Source: M0103 sp040386155
GTDB taxonomy: Bacteria; Bacteroidota; Bacteroidia; Flavobacteriales_D; Crocinitomicaceae
Reading direction: 5' to 3'
Assembly (NCBI GenBank): GCA_040386155.1
Contig: JAZKFZ010000005.1
Span: 124,001 to 188,000 of the forward strand
Length of the DNA: 64,000 nt
Part shown: piece by piece, positions 51,654 to 61,305 of the stretch
Position numbering within the stretch: the first letter of the stretch is position 1
Layout: the number at the start of each line of letters is the position of its first letter
Position numbers and translations under genes: made by a program
The notes under the pieces: generated by a model
Seen by the model: the letters and a program-made list of their open reading frames with translations, nothing else
What the model was told of the DNA's origin: nothing
Databases searched by the model: none

Positions 51654-51749
51654 AAATGTTGCTATTAGTTTTTAATTTATTATTTGAAGATTGATAAAAA
51701 TAGTATTAAACTAAAATTTTGATTTTGTAAATTTAGACGAATAAACATA

Positions 51750-51786
51750 CAATGGGTCTAAATGCTGTCGTCTTTAGTCCCATTGC
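51750..51786. terminator. hairpin between the DUF6090-like gene and katG
   Basis: CAATGGG (51,750) pairs with CCCATTG (51,779) and an inner stem CTAAA/TTTAG supports it. It lies about 100 bp after the upstream stop codon and 130 bp before katG. No T run follows, so termination is uncertain; a regulatory hairpin is an alternative. Nothing else was seen in this 262-bp gap. Confidence 0.45.
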
Positions 51787-51915
51787 TAGAGGTAATGATG
51801 ACCAGAAAAAATAAGGAACTTTTAACTTTACAAAGATTTTTCATTGCTTCATCTGAAGAGCATAACTCAATTGAGTTACTCTCTAACAAACTAAATCAAT
51901 TTTAAATAAAAGACC

Positions 51916-54093
51916 ATGGACGATTCAAAAAAAGGTAAATGCCCCGTAATGCACGGAGCGAACACAGAAACAAGTAATTCCGTAATGAATTGGTGGCCAA
52001 ACGCACTTAATCTTGATATTTTACATCAGCACGACACAAAAACAAATCCCCACGGTGAGCATTTTAACTACGCAGAAGAATTCAAAAAACTTGACCTAGA
52101 GGCATTAAAAAATGACCTTAAAAAACTCATGACTGAAAGTCAAGACTGGTGGCCAGCAGACTGGGGACATTATGGAGGATTAATGATTCGCATGGCATGG
52201 CATAGTGCAGGTACTTATCGCATAGCTGATGGTCGTGGTGGAAGTAACACTGGTAATCAACGGTTCGCTCCTCTTAACAGTTGGCCAGACAATGTAAACC
52301 TCGATAAAGCACGCAGACTATTGTGGCCAATCAAGAAAAAATACGGAAACAAAATTTCTTGGGCAGATTTATTTATTCTTGCCGGAAACATGGCTTACGA
52401 ATCAATGGGTTTTAAAACCTTTGGTTTTGCCGGAGGACGTGAAGACATTTGGCATCCTGAAAAAGACATTTACTGGGGTGGAGAAAAAGAGTGGCTTGCT
52501 AAATCTCGTTACGCAAGTAGTTCGGATAGCGAATCGCTTGAAAATCCATTAGCGGCTGTTCAAATGGGATTAATTTACGTAAATCCCGAAGGTGTTGACG
52601 GAAAACCAGATCCTTTGAAAACTGCCAAAGACGTAAGAACAACATTCAAACGTATGGCAATGAATGATGAAGAAACAGTTGCATTAACCGCTGGTGGGCA
52701 TACCGTAGGTAAAGCACATGGAAATGGTGATGCTTCTATTTTAGGTTCAAACCCCGAAGGTGCAGATGTGGAAACGCAAGGTTTTGGTTGGATGAATCCT
52801 ATAGGCAAAGGCAATGCAGAAGATACCGTTTCAAGTGGATTGGAAGGAGCATGGACGACAACTCCGAATAAATGGAACCATACCTACTTCCATCTATTGT
52901 TGAATCATGAATGGGAATTGAAAAAAAGTCCTGCTGGTGCATCGCAATGGGAACCTATCAGTATCAAAGAAGAAGACAAGCCATTTGATGCACACCTTCC
53001 GAATGTTCGAAGAAATCCGATGATGACAGATGCCGACATGGCAATGAAAATGGATCCTGAATACCGAAAAATAGCTGAGAAATTTTATAAAGACCCGAAC
53101 TATTTTGAAGAAGTTTTTGCAAGAGCATGGTTTAAATTAACGCATCGTGATTTAGGTCCTAAAAGCCGTTACCTTGGTGCTGATGCTCCGAAAGTAGATT
53201 TAATTTGGCAAGACCCTATTCCAACTGTTGATTTCAAATTAACCGATGCCGAAGTTGAAGAGTTGAAAACCAAACTTCTTACTTGCGGTTTAACAAGAAC
53301 GGAACTTATCAATACTGCATGGGACAGTGCTAGAACATTCCGCAGTTCCGATTTTCGAGGCGGTGCAAATGGTGCAAGAATTCGCTTAGCTCCACAAAAA
53401 AACTGGGAAGGCAATGAACCAACACGATTGGAGAAAGTGCTCAATAAACTTTCGGAAATCCAAAATGGTTTAAATAAAAAAGTAAGCATCGCTGATTTAA
53501 TTGTTCTAGGTGGCAGTGCAGCCATTGAAAAAGCGGCTCAAGAAGCAGGTGTAGCTATTAAAGTTCCTTTTAGCGGAGGCCGAGGTGATGCAACTCAGGA
53601 AATGACAGATGTTGAATCATTCGAAGTACTTGAGCCAATTCATGATGCTTACAGAAACTGGCTAAAAAAAGACTTTGCCGTGAAACCAGAAGAATTGCTT
53701 CTTGACAGAACACAACTTATGGGTTTGACTGCTCCTGAAATGACCGCTTTGATAGGTGGAATGCGTGTTTTAGGAACAAATTATGGCGGGACAAAACACG
53801 GTGTTTTCACTGACAGAGAAGGAACTTTAAGTAACGACTTCTTTGTCAACATTACCGACATGAAATACGCATGGAAACCTGTATCTGATAATTTATACAA
53901 CATCATTGACAGAAAAAGCGGGTCAACAAAATGGACAGCTACTCGAGTTGATGTAGTTTTTGGATCAAATTCTATTTTACGCTCTTATGCCGAGGTTTAC
54001 GCACAAGACGACAACAAAGAAAAATTTGTAAACGACTTTGTAAATGCGTGGATAAAGGTTATGAACGCAGACCGTTATGATTTAATAAAATAA
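51916..54093 (+). CDS. katG: catalase-peroxidase
   Basis: A 725-residue bifunctional heme enzyme that breaks down hydrogen peroxide. The distal heme site is Arg92-Trp95-His96 in MIRMAWHSAGTYR. The covalent Met-Tyr-Trp adduct residues are present: Tyr221 in LIYVNPEG and Met247. The proximal heme ligand is His262 in GGHTVGKAHG. Both the catalytic N-terminal and the inactive C-terminal peroxidase domains are complete. The gene is monocistronic. No OxyR- or Fur-type regulator lies beside it. Confidence 0.96.
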   Translation: MDDSKKGKCPVMHGANTETSNSVMNWWPNALNLDILHQHDTKTNPHGEHFNYAEEFKKLDLEALKNDLKKLMTESQDWWPADWGHYGGLMIRMAWHSAGTYRIADGRGGSNTGNQRFAPLNSWPDNVNLDKARRLLWPIKKKYGNKISWADLFILAGNMAYESMGFKTFGFAGGREDIWHPEKDIYWGGEKEWLAKSRYASSSDSESLENPLAAVQMGLIYVNPEGVDGKPDPLKTAKDVRTTFKRMAMNDEETVALTAGGHTVGKAHGNGDASILGSNPEGADVETQGFGWMNPIGKGNAEDTVSSGLEGAWTTTPNKWNHTYFHLLLNHEWELKKSPAGASQWEPISIKEEDKPFDAHLPNVRRNPMMTDADMAMKMDPEYRKIAEKFYKDPNYFEEVFARAWFKLTHRDLGPKSRYLGADAPKVDLIWQDPIPTVDFKLTDAEVEELKTKLLTCGLTRTELINTAWDSARTFRSSDFRGGANGARIRLAPQKNWEGNEPTRLEKVLNKLSEIQNGLNKKVSIADLIVLGGSAAIEKAAQEAGVAIKVPFSGGRGDATQEMTDVESFEVLEPIHDAYRNWLKKDFAVKPEELLLDRTQLMGLTAPEMTALIGGMRVLGTNYGGTKHGVFTDREGTLSNDFFVNITDMKYAWKPVSDNLYNIIDRKSGSTKWTATRVDVVFGSNSILRSYAEVYAQDDNKEKFVNDFVNAWIKVMNADRYDLIK

Positions 54094-54135
54094 ACCCAGC
54101 GGCTAAGAGCACCTGCAAGAAATTGACGGTTCAGT
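54094..54135 (+). repeat. possible left half of a decayed attC-like site after katG
   Basis: CGGCTAAGAGCACCTGCAAG (from 54,101) resembles the left side of site 1 (CACCTAACAGCACCTACACGCAAG), with G for C in the core. No matching right arm or GTTA core follows. If real, array 2 once reached katG. Confidence 0.35.
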
Positions 54136-54233
54136 TTATCGTGTGACAGTTTTATTTTATTGTTAGATTTAACATTTTTAAAAAAACGTACACTTTCAAA
54201 ATCCAACATCCACTTTCATTCGTATAAAAAATT

Positions 54234-55625
54234 ATGACCAACAGCAAAAGTGCAGCCATTAAAGAAGATTGGCAAAGTGAAATGAAGCGTATTGCGACTA
54301 AACATCATATAATTGTATGTTGGGTGGCAATTATTTTGAATCCAATTTGGTTCATTTCAGACTATTTTACAATCCCAAATTATTGGCAAATTTTCCTAAT
54401 CGTCCGATTAGCAGTCACAGCAATAATACTTTTGGCAGTGTTGCTAAGAAAAACAATTCATCTTAGCACAGAATTGCTACTTGTATTTCCCTTTTTGGGT
54501 ATCTCCATTCAAAATGCATACATGTGGAGTGTGATGGATGTGCCGACCCTTCAGAAGCATGCTTTTGCCTATCTAGCATTAATAATAGGTGCTGGAATGC
54601 TGGTTTTATGGAAGCCCATTTGGACAATTGCAATGGTTGTTCTTTCAATCATTGCAAACGTCATTTATTTTCAATTAAATAGTCAATTATCGACTGAAGA
54701 AATACTCATTAATGGAGGCTTACTTGTATTAACTGTAGGAATTATTTCTGTAGTTCTTATCCATTCACGTTATATCTTGACAAAGAAGGAAATAATTGCA
54801 CGATTAGCCTTGGCTGCTACAAATGAAGAGTTAGAATTGCAAAAGGGCCTAATTGAAAAAAAGAACAAAGAAATCACAGATAGTATAAATTACGCGCAGC
54901 GAATACAACAAGCAATATTGCCAAATTTGGATGATATTTCCACTGCTTTTCCTGCATCTTTTGTATTATACAAACCAAAAGATATTGTTAGTGGCGATTT
55001 CTATTTTTATACTAAGAATGAAGAAAACCATTTTATTGCTGCTGCTGACTGCACAGGTCATGGTGTTCCCGGTGCATTTATGAGTATGATTGGAGCTGAA
55101 AAACTGGGAGATTCGGTCGCACAAAGTACAAATCCATCCAGTATTTTAAAAAGTTTAAATGAGGGCATAAAAACTTCACTAAAACAATTTGAAGAAAACG
55201 GCGAGTCAACAAGAGATGGAATGGACTTAGCATTTTGTGCTGTCGATACCAAAAGTAAATTAATTAACTATGCAGGTGCTAATCGACCATTTTGGCTCAT
55301 AAGAAAACACTCTAATGTGCTGGAAGAAATAAAAGCTACCAAGAAAGCCATTGGAGGATTTACTGAATATGCTCAAGAATTTGAAAATCACACAATTCAA
55401 ATCAATGATGGTGACACTTTCTACTTATGTACCGACGGATTTGCTGATACATTCAATGGCGAGACTGACAAGAAAATGAACACTAAGCGTTTCAAAGAAC
55501 TACTGTTAAGTATTCAACATTTATCAATGAAGGAGCAAGAGAAATATTTAACGAACTTCATACAGCAATGGCAAGGTGTAGCAGAGCAAGTAGATGATAT
55601 TCTGGTAATTGGTATCCGACTATAA
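54234..55625 (+). CDS. membrane-anchored SpoIIE/PP2C-type serine phosphatase
   Basis: 463 residues. Six membrane segments fill about residues 25-185, then a coiled-coil linker with ITDSINYAQRIQQAILPN, followed by a SpoIIE/RsbU-type phosphatase domain (about 235-463) with metal-binding aspartates in DIVSGDFYFY, AAADCTGHGVPGAFMSMIG and LCTDGFAD. Proteins of this type control partner-switching systems; the STAS protein at 14,302 is a possible target, but this is speculation. Confidence 0.88.
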   Translation: MTNSKSAAIKEDWQSEMKRIATKHHIIVCWVAIILNPIWFISDYFTIPNYWQIFLIVRLAVTAIILLAVLLRKTIHLSTELLLVFPFLGISIQNAYMWSVMDVPTLQKHAFAYLALIIGAGMLVLWKPIWTIAMVVLSIIANVIYFQLNSQLSTEEILINGGLLVLTVGIISVVLIHSRYILTKKEIIARLALAATNEELELQKGLIEKKNKEITDSINYAQRIQQAILPNLDDISTAFPASFVLYKPKDIVSGDFYFYTKNEENHFIAAADCTGHGVPGAFMSMIGAEKLGDSVAQSTNPSSILKSLNEGIKTSLKQFEENGESTRDGMDLAFCAVDTKSKLINYAGANRPFWLIRKHSNVLEEIKATKKAIGGFTEYAQEFENHTIQINDGDTFYLCTDGFADTFNGETDKKMNTKRFKELLLSIQHLSMKEQEKYLTNFIQQWQGVAEQVDDILVIGIRL

Positions 55626-55672
55626 TTTGTTTTTTTATCCATTTTGAAAAAGTCCTAGAATCTAGACAAGCC

Positions 55673-57508
55673 TCAAAAATCCAATTCCCACACACTGTGA
55701 TATCCGTCTTTTGATTCAATAAATGAAATCAATCCACTGTAAAATGAATCTGACCCTATAGTTGTGGAGTCGCCAATGATGAAAAGTTTCTTTTTTGCGC
55801 GTGTTAAAGCCACGTTCATTCTTCGATAATCTGCTAAAAAACCAATGTTTTGATCCGAATTGGAACGTACTAAAGATAGGATGATTGTTTCTTCTTCTTG
55901 CCCTTGAAAACTGTCAATCGTCGAAATTCGTGCAAAATTGCCGAGCATTTCCTTCGCTTTCTGCAATTGCCCTGAATAAGGTGTAATAAACGCCGTTTTA
56001 GATAAATCGAGTTGATAATGATCGACCAATTTTGGAATGAAATTTAACTCCGCTTCGTTGACAATGGAAAAGGATTCTTCGTTCAAGGTTTCAGAATAAT
56101 CTGCTCCAGCGGTGTCGTAGAAAAAGATAGCATCTTCTTTTTCAGCTGATTGAACTGCCGTTTTCAACTTGCCCTCGTAAAAATAATTGTTCGAATATTC
56201 AGCAATCAACGAAGTCATTCGGTATTGTGTATCGAGAAAATGAGTGTGGTGATTGTTCTTTAAAACACGTTCTAAGATGGAAATTGAAAGGCCTTGTTTT
56301 TCCGCTTCGAAAGAAATTACAGTGGGAGGAAGTTGAAATGGATCCCCAGCCAACACAATTTTATCGGCTTTGTCTAGGATCGTCCAAGCGATGGGTTCCA
56401 AACACTGTCCGGCTTCATCAATAATCAAAACATCGAATGAATTGGCTTCGAAATTGCAATCATAAATTCCAATCGGAGTACCTATAATAATGGAGTTTTG
56501 TTCAAATTGTACTTCCTCAAATGCGCTTTGTAATGCCTTAATTTCTGTGCGAATGTTCTTCACTTCTTGTAGCAACAATTTTCGTTGATCTCGCTCCGAT
56601 TTACCAAAATTACGTTTGTACTGGTGCGACATTTTACGCAATTGCTCCGATTGAATACGTAAATTTTTAATGGTAGATTTCAATTTTGATTCTTCCATTT
56701 TCCCTTCCATGGTGAAGCCAAAAAGTGCTTCGTTTACTTTCGAATTGTTGCCAACGCGAAGAAACGGAGTTCTATTTTTTGCCAATTGAAGTCCCAAATG
56801 ATCTACTGCAGTATTGCTTGGCGCTGCAACAAGAATTCGTTTTTTATCAAGATGCAACTGATAAATTAATTCAGTGATTGTTGTTGTTTTACCCGTTCCT
56901 GGGGGACCGTGAATGATTTGAATTTCATGCTGTTGAAGACAATTTTTTATCGCATTTTTCTGAGAATCATTTATTTTTTGGTTCTGAAATGGACGATTTA
57001 GTTCTACAATTGCACTTGGAGCCGAAAATGCTTGTTTTTCGTGCAAGTTCGAAAACAGCTTTTGCTTTGCACTATTTTCGTTGATACTTTTAAGCGCTTG
57101 CAGCATGATCTTATTCGTGCGCTGGTCGGCGGTAAGTTGAATTCCAACGCCGCGTTCTTCCACCCAATCGGGAAAATCAGAAGCAAACAGTCGAATTTCA
57201 CCTTTTGATCCTTCCAAAAACAATAAAATGCCTTTTACGGGTTCCTCATTGCCAATAAAAAGTTGAATGCTGGCACCGTTCCGAAATGCATTCGATTCCG
57301 TAGGAAAAAGCACCACGAAAGAGATCTCAGGATAATCAGCATAGCCATACGATTTGCGCGTAATTTTAATCGGATGCAATACATACCCTTCGTGCTTTAA
57401 CTGCTTAAAATTGGCTGAGTTAATCGAGGCGAATCGGTCTTCTTGCTGTTTTGATTCAAGTTGAACGAGATCAATCAACTTCGTTAAATGCGGATGAAAT
57501 TCTTCCAT
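55673..57508 (-). CDS. SF1 DNA/RNA helicase (Upf1/SMUBP-2-like)
   Basis: 611 residues from the ATG at 57,508 (MEEFHPHLTKL); an upstream ATG at 57,583 would add 25 residues with no visible similarity. Helicase motifs in order: HGPPGTGKTTT (I), VAAPSNTAVDHL (Ia), LIIDEAGQ (II), VLAGDPFQLPP (III), DTQYRM (IV), TIDSFQGQEEE (V), NVALTRAKK (VI). It belongs to the Upf1-like group. The gene converges on the phosphatase gene with a 47-bp gap and no clear terminator. Confidence 0.9.
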   Translation of the reverse strand: MEEFHPHLTKLIDLVQLESKQQEDRFASINSANFKQLKHEGYVLHPIKITRKSYGYADYPEISFVVLFPTESNAFRNGASIQLFIGNEEPVKGILLFLEGSKGEIRLFASDFPDWVEERGVGIQLTADQRTNKIMLQALKSINENSAKQKLFSNLHEKQAFSAPSAIVELNRPFQNQKINDSQKNAIKNCLQQHEIQIIHGPPGTGKTTTITELIYQLHLDKKRILVAAPSNTAVDHLGLQLAKNRTPFLRVGNNSKVNEALFGFTMEGKMEESKLKSTIKNLRIQSEQLRKMSHQYKRNFGKSERDQRKLLLQEVKNIRTEIKALQSAFEEVQFEQNSIIIGTPIGIYDCNFEANSFDVLIIDEAGQCLEPIAWTILDKADKIVLAGDPFQLPPTVISFEAEKQGLSISILERVLKNNHHTHFLDTQYRMTSLIAEYSNNYFYEGKLKTAVQSAEKEDAIFFYDTAGADYSETLNEESFSIVNEAELNFIPKLVDHYQLDLSKTAFITPYSGQLQKAKEMLGNFARISTIDSFQGQEEETIILSLVRSNSDQNIGFLADYRRMNVALTRAKKKLFIIGDSTTIGSDSFYSGLISFIESKDGYHSVWELDF

Positions 57509-57690
57509 GCGACAAAAATAATCTAAAAGTCCGCGAATATTGATTTTTTCGAGCCTGATAAATGAATAGAGCAACTGAATCAAACCACTGAAAGGAAACG
57601 CTGCAAAATTATGGTCAATGCTCCTTTCCGAGATTGTGCTTCTAATGTCAACTAATTTTCTAATTTTGAGAGGACGAAAAAATAAGTAAA

Positions 57691-58101
57691 ATGAACGAAA
57701 AAGTTAAAGTAGCAGCTATTATTAATGCAACAAAAGAAAAAGTTTGGGATTATTACACAAACCCAAAACACATTGTAAATTGGAATTTTGCAGACCCAAG
57801 CTGGCATTGTCCAAGTGCAATAAACGAAATGGAAATAGGAGGCACTTATAAGGCAAGGATGGAAGCTAAAGACGGAAGTTTTGGTTTTGATTTTGAAGCC
57901 ATTTACACAGAAATTGCTCATGGCAATTCATTCACTTATGAATTTGGTGGACGGACTGTAAATGTAACAGTTAAACAACTAGACAATCAAACTGAAATAA
58001 TTGTAGAATTTGACCCTGAAAATGAAAATCCTATTGAACTGCAGAAAGGTGGTTGGCAATCTATCCTAAACAACTTTAAAAATTATACTGAAAATAATTA
58101 A
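57691..58101 (+). CDS. SRPBCC-family protein (AHSA1-like)
   Basis: 136 residues of the START-like hydrophobic-cavity fold: VAAIINATKEKVWDYYTNPKHIVNWNFADPSWHCP, GGTYKARMEAKDGSFGFDFEAIYTEI and the C-terminal helix LQKGGWQSILNNFKNYTEN are typical of the AHSA1/SRPBCC family. Ligand unknown. It is followed after 48 bp by tspO. Confidence 0.88.
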   Translation: MNEKVKVAAIINATKEKVWDYYTNPKHIVNWNFADPSWHCPSAINEMEIGGTYKARMEAKDGSFGFDFEAIYTEIAHGNSFTYEFGGRTVNVTVKQLDNQTEIIVEFDPENENPIELQKGGWQSILNNFKNYTENN

Positions 58102-58149
58102 AACTTTTAAAATATGGCAATCAATGAACGCTAATAAACGATAAAGAAA

Positions 58150-58608
58150 ATGATGTACAGACTAATTGCATTTCTAATTTTAAATTTTGGCGCACTCGCA
58201 CTAGGTGGATTTTTTACAGGTAAAGGAGTTCCTTCTGAATGGTATTCGGATTTACAAAAAGCGCCATGGACTCCTCCAGGCTGGGTGTTTGGCTTTGCTT
58301 GGACCACCATCATGATTTGTTTCAGTATCTACCTGGCTTATCTGTGGCCCACAGTTCAAAAAAAGAACAAATTAATTTTCCTCTTTCTTGTTCAGTGGAT
58401 CTTAAATGTGACGTGGAATCCAACATTTTTTTACTTCCATAATGTGACAGCAGCACTCATCGTAATCACAGTCCTTACCCTACTTGTAGGCTACTTTATA
58501 TTCTCTTATTGGTCGAAATTGAGGCTTAAATCCATCTTAATTCTCCCCTATCTTCTTTGGTTACTTATCGCTACTTCTCTCAATGGATACATTTTTATTA
58601 AAAATTAG
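58150..58608 (+). CDS. TspO/MBR-family protein
   Basis: 152 residues with five membrane helices. The loop SEWYSDLQKAPWTPPGWVFGFAWT is the TspO signature and WILNVTWNPTFFYFHN is the second conserved segment. TspO binds tetrapyrroles and cholesterol-like ligands. A carotenoid cluster lies close by, and in some bacteria tspO accompanies pigment genes. Confidence 0.92.
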   Translation: MMYRLIAFLILNFGALALGGFFTGKGVPSEWYSDLQKAPWTPPGWVFGFAWTTIMICFSIYLAYLWPTVQKKNKLIFLFLVQWILNVTWNPTFFYFHNVTAALIVITVLTLLVGYFIFSYWSKLRLKSILILPYLLWLLIATSLNGYIFIKN

Positions 58609-58695
58609 ACGGTCTGTAATTGAGTGCTAAACAAGCCAAATTTAGTCTCTCTTTAATGAAAGAAAAGAAAATTCCTCAGGCACTTCCATCTGAAA

Positions 58696-58723
58696 AATTT
58701 TATTTATTATTGACAATAAAATT
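58696..58723. repeat. AT-rich hairpin before the glycosyltransferase gene
   Basis: AATTTTATT (58,696-58,704) and AATAAAATT (58,715-58,723) are perfect complements with a 10-base loop, 23 bp before the start codon. It could influence translation; A/T-only stems are weak. Confidence 0.4.
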
Positions 58724-58745
58724 GAACTAGCAATAAAAAAAAAGA

Positions 58746-59690
58746 ATGACTGCTGATGTTTTAATGTGTACTTACAATGGCGAGGAATTCATAGCGCAGC
58801 AAATTCAATCAATTTTAGACCAGACACACACCGATTTCAGATTGATTATTATTGATGATCGTTCCAATGACCGAACAGTTGAGATCATTGAAGAAATGAT
58901 GCTTTTAGACCACAGAATTGAGTTCTATCAAAATGAGCAAAACCTTGGGTACTTCAATAATTTCCTTCTTGGATTGAAGTATGTCAACGCTGACTACCTA
59001 TTTTTTTCTGATCAAGATGATATCTGGGTCAATAATAAAATAGAAGTTCAATTGGCTGATTTGATGCAAGAAGATGAAAATGTTTTGATGAATTTTTCGA
59101 ATTCCTACCTTTTGTTTGATGAAATCAATAGCACTGCAACGTTTGAAACGAAAAGAAATCCGCAACAAATAAGATCGTACTACTCTTCACCGATTGAATT
59201 ATCATTGAGAAATATTGTTGCTGGGCACACCATCTTAATTCGAGCGAGTAAAATTCCTGCTATCAGCGAAAAATTGTCGAGAATTGTAGACAAAAAAGAG
59301 TTGTATTTTGACTACGTGCTAACGCTTGTGCTGTTGGATTACGGAAAAATTAAGTACCTCAATCAATCGCTTGTCTATTTTAGACAGCATGCAAACAGTA
59401 CTTCTACAAAAATGAGAATGAACTATTACAAGTACATTTCTTCCAATTCGTCTGCCTTTTCTAAAATAAGTGAGTCGACTAAAATGAACACCTATTTTTC
59501 GGCATTGCACAAAGCAACTGCCAAGACCTCAAATTTTGTTGACTATTTAAGACTTTTACCTCAGAATTTAATTCATCACAAGCATATTTTTAACAATTAT
59601 GATTTTTATCATGTCGATGTGCAACCTTCATTTTTCAAACGAATTAATAAGTGTTTTGCATTAACGTACAAATGCTATTTGCAAAAATGA
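58746..59690 (+). CDS. family 2 glycosyltransferase
   Basis: 314 residues with a GT-A fold (about 1-230): ADVLMCTYNGEEFIAQQIQSIL, LIIIDDRSNDRTVEIIEE and the donor-site acidic motif FFSDQDDIW. The C-terminal part is positively charged and helical. The acceptor is unknown. Presence beside carotenoid genes makes xanthophyll glycosylation one possibility, but rhamnosyltransferase-type O-antigen enzymes look very similar. Confidence 0.88.
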   Translation: MTADVLMCTYNGEEFIAQQIQSILDQTHTDFRLIIIDDRSNDRTVEIIEEMMLLDHRIEFYQNEQNLGYFNNFLLGLKYVNADYLFFSDQDDIWVNNKIEVQLADLMQEDENVLMNFSNSYLLFDEINSTATFETKRNPQQIRSYYSSPIELSLRNIVAGHTILIRASKIPAISEKLSRIVDKKELYFDYVLTLVLLDYGKIKYLNQSLVYFRQHANSTSTKMRMNYYKYISSNSSAFSKISESTKMNTYFSALHKATAKTSNFVDYLRLLPQNLIHHKHIFNNYDFYHVDVQPSFFKRINKCFALTYKCYLQK

Positions 59691-59696
59691 TCCATG

Positions 59697-59773
59697 ACTT
59701 AAGAAATCAATACAAGCGATCAACAATAGCGAGAAATTTTCATTTTCTTCTCGATCCATTTTATTTCTTAAGT
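59697..59773. repeat. nested inverted repeat upstream of crtI
   Basis: ACTTAAGAAAT (59,697-59,707) and ATTTCTTAAGT (59,763-59,773) are perfect 11-bp inverted repeats. Between them CGAGAA and TTCTCG, with GATC on the outer side, form a second palindrome. The element spans 77 bp and could be a small mobile element with terminal inverted repeats, a terminator, or an operator for the carotenoid genes. Confidence 0.6.
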
Positions 59774-59832
59774 ACTAATTGCTATCTGACAAAAAAAGCA
59801 GACCTTTGTTTCTTGATACTTTGGTAAAAAAC

Positions 59833-61305
59833 ATGAATCAAAACGTAGGTATTATTGGATCTGGAATCGGTGGATTAGCGCTCTCAATTCGCTTGGCTAA
59901 AGCTGGTTACAAGGTTACTATCTTCGAAAAAAATGAATATCCCGGAGGCAAATTAAGCGAACTGCAGATGGATGGTTTTAGATTCGATAAAGGACCATCC
60001 TTATTAACAATGCCCTCTCTAATTGATGAATTGACCGAACTTTCAGGGAGTAATCAACCATTTAAGTATCAAAAACTCGATACCATCACCAACTATTTTT
60101 ATGAGGATGGCACACGTTTACAAGCATCAGCCAATCTGCAAGATTTTGCTGAAGAAGTACATCTTAAATTGAACGAGAAAAAAGAAACCGTTTTGAAACA
60201 CCTCGAGCGCAACGCTTTTTATTTTAACACAACAGAAGATCTTTTTCTAAAGCAATCGCTACATCAATTGAAAAATTTCATTACCACTAAAACCTTAAAA
60301 GGAATTTTTTATGCACCTTTTTTAGGACTATTTAGTACGATGCATAAAAAAAATACAGCAACGTTTTCTAATCCCAAAACCGTTCAGTTATTTAATCGCT
60401 ATGCCACTTACAATGGATCCAATCCCTATAAAGCGCCTGCCATCATTAATATGATTTCACATTTGGAGTTTAATTTAGGAGCGTATTTGCCGCTTGAGGG
60501 CATGCATCAAATTACTAAACATTTGGTTGCTTTAACAACATCCGCTGGAATAGAGATAGTGTACAATGCGAAAATAGAAGCGATTGGTGTAGATGAAAAA
60601 AAACGTATTAATTCCCTTACATGTAATGGTGTAGAACAAGCTTTTGATGTTGTTGCAAGTGACATTGATATCCATGCTTTGTATGGTAAATTGTTGCCCT
60701 CAAAATATACACCCAAAAAGCTATTAAAGCAGGAAAAATCGAGTAGTGCTTATGTTTTTTATTGGGGAATAAAAAAAGAATTTAATGAATTGGGACTTCA
60801 TAATATTTTGTTTTCAGAAGATTACCAAAAAGAATTCGATTATCTATTCAGCAAGCAAGAGCCTACAGAAGATCCTACTATCTACATTAATATTACTTCA
60901 AAATATTGCAAAGCAGATGCCCCTGCGGGATGTGAAAACTGGTTTGTGATGGTGAATGTTCCGCACAACAAAAACGCCAAAATCGATTACGTAATCGAAA
61001 TTCGAAAAAATGTAGTGGCAAAAATAAATAGAATCCTAAAAACTGATATTGAGCAGTATATTGTTGCCGAATCTACTCTAGACCCTGTCGACATTGAAAG
61101 ACAAACCTCCTCCTTTGGTGGTTCACTTTATGGAAATTCGAGCAACAATAAATATGCAGCTTTTCTTAGACATTCAAATTACTCATCAAACATCAAAGGA
61201 CTCTATTTCGTTGGTGGAAGTGTACACCCAGGTGGGGGTATTCCACTCTGCTTATATAGCGCCAAAATAGCAAGTCAACTTATCTCAGAACGCGAAGGAA
61301 AATGA
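59833..61305 (+). CDS. crtI: phytoene desaturase
   Basis: 490 residues from the ATG at 59,833 (MNQNVGIIGSGIGG), chosen because the FAD-binding loop must be near the N-terminus. The dinucleotide-binding motif GIIGSGIGGLALSIRLAKAG is followed by FEKNEYPGGKL; the C-terminus has YFVGGSVHPGGGIPLCLYSAKI, typical of CrtI. It introduces double bonds into phytoene to make lycopene. The next gene overlaps by 4 bp. No phytoene synthase (crtB) or lycopene cyclase gene is present in the window. Confidence 0.93.
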   Translation: MNQNVGIIGSGIGGLALSIRLAKAGYKVTIFEKNEYPGGKLSELQMDGFRFDKGPSLLTMPSLIDELTELSGSNQPFKYQKLDTITNYFYEDGTRLQASANLQDFAEEVHLKLNEKKETVLKHLERNAFYFNTTEDLFLKQSLHQLKNFITTKTLKGIFYAPFLGLFSTMHKKNTATFSNPKTVQLFNRYATYNGSNPYKAPAIINMISHLEFNLGAYLPLEGMHQITKHLVALTTSAGIEIVYNAKIEAIGVDEKKRINSLTCNGVEQAFDVVASDIDIHALYGKLLPSKYTPKKLLKQEKSSSAYVFYWGIKKEFNELGLHNILFSEDYQKEFDYLFSKQEPTEDPTIYINITSKYCKADAPAGCENWFVMVNVPHNKNAKIDYVIEIRKNVVAKINRILKTDIEQYIVAESTLDPVDIERQTSSFGGSLYGNSSNNKYAAFLRHSNYSSNIKGLYFVGGSVHPGGGIPLCLYSAKIASQLISEREGK

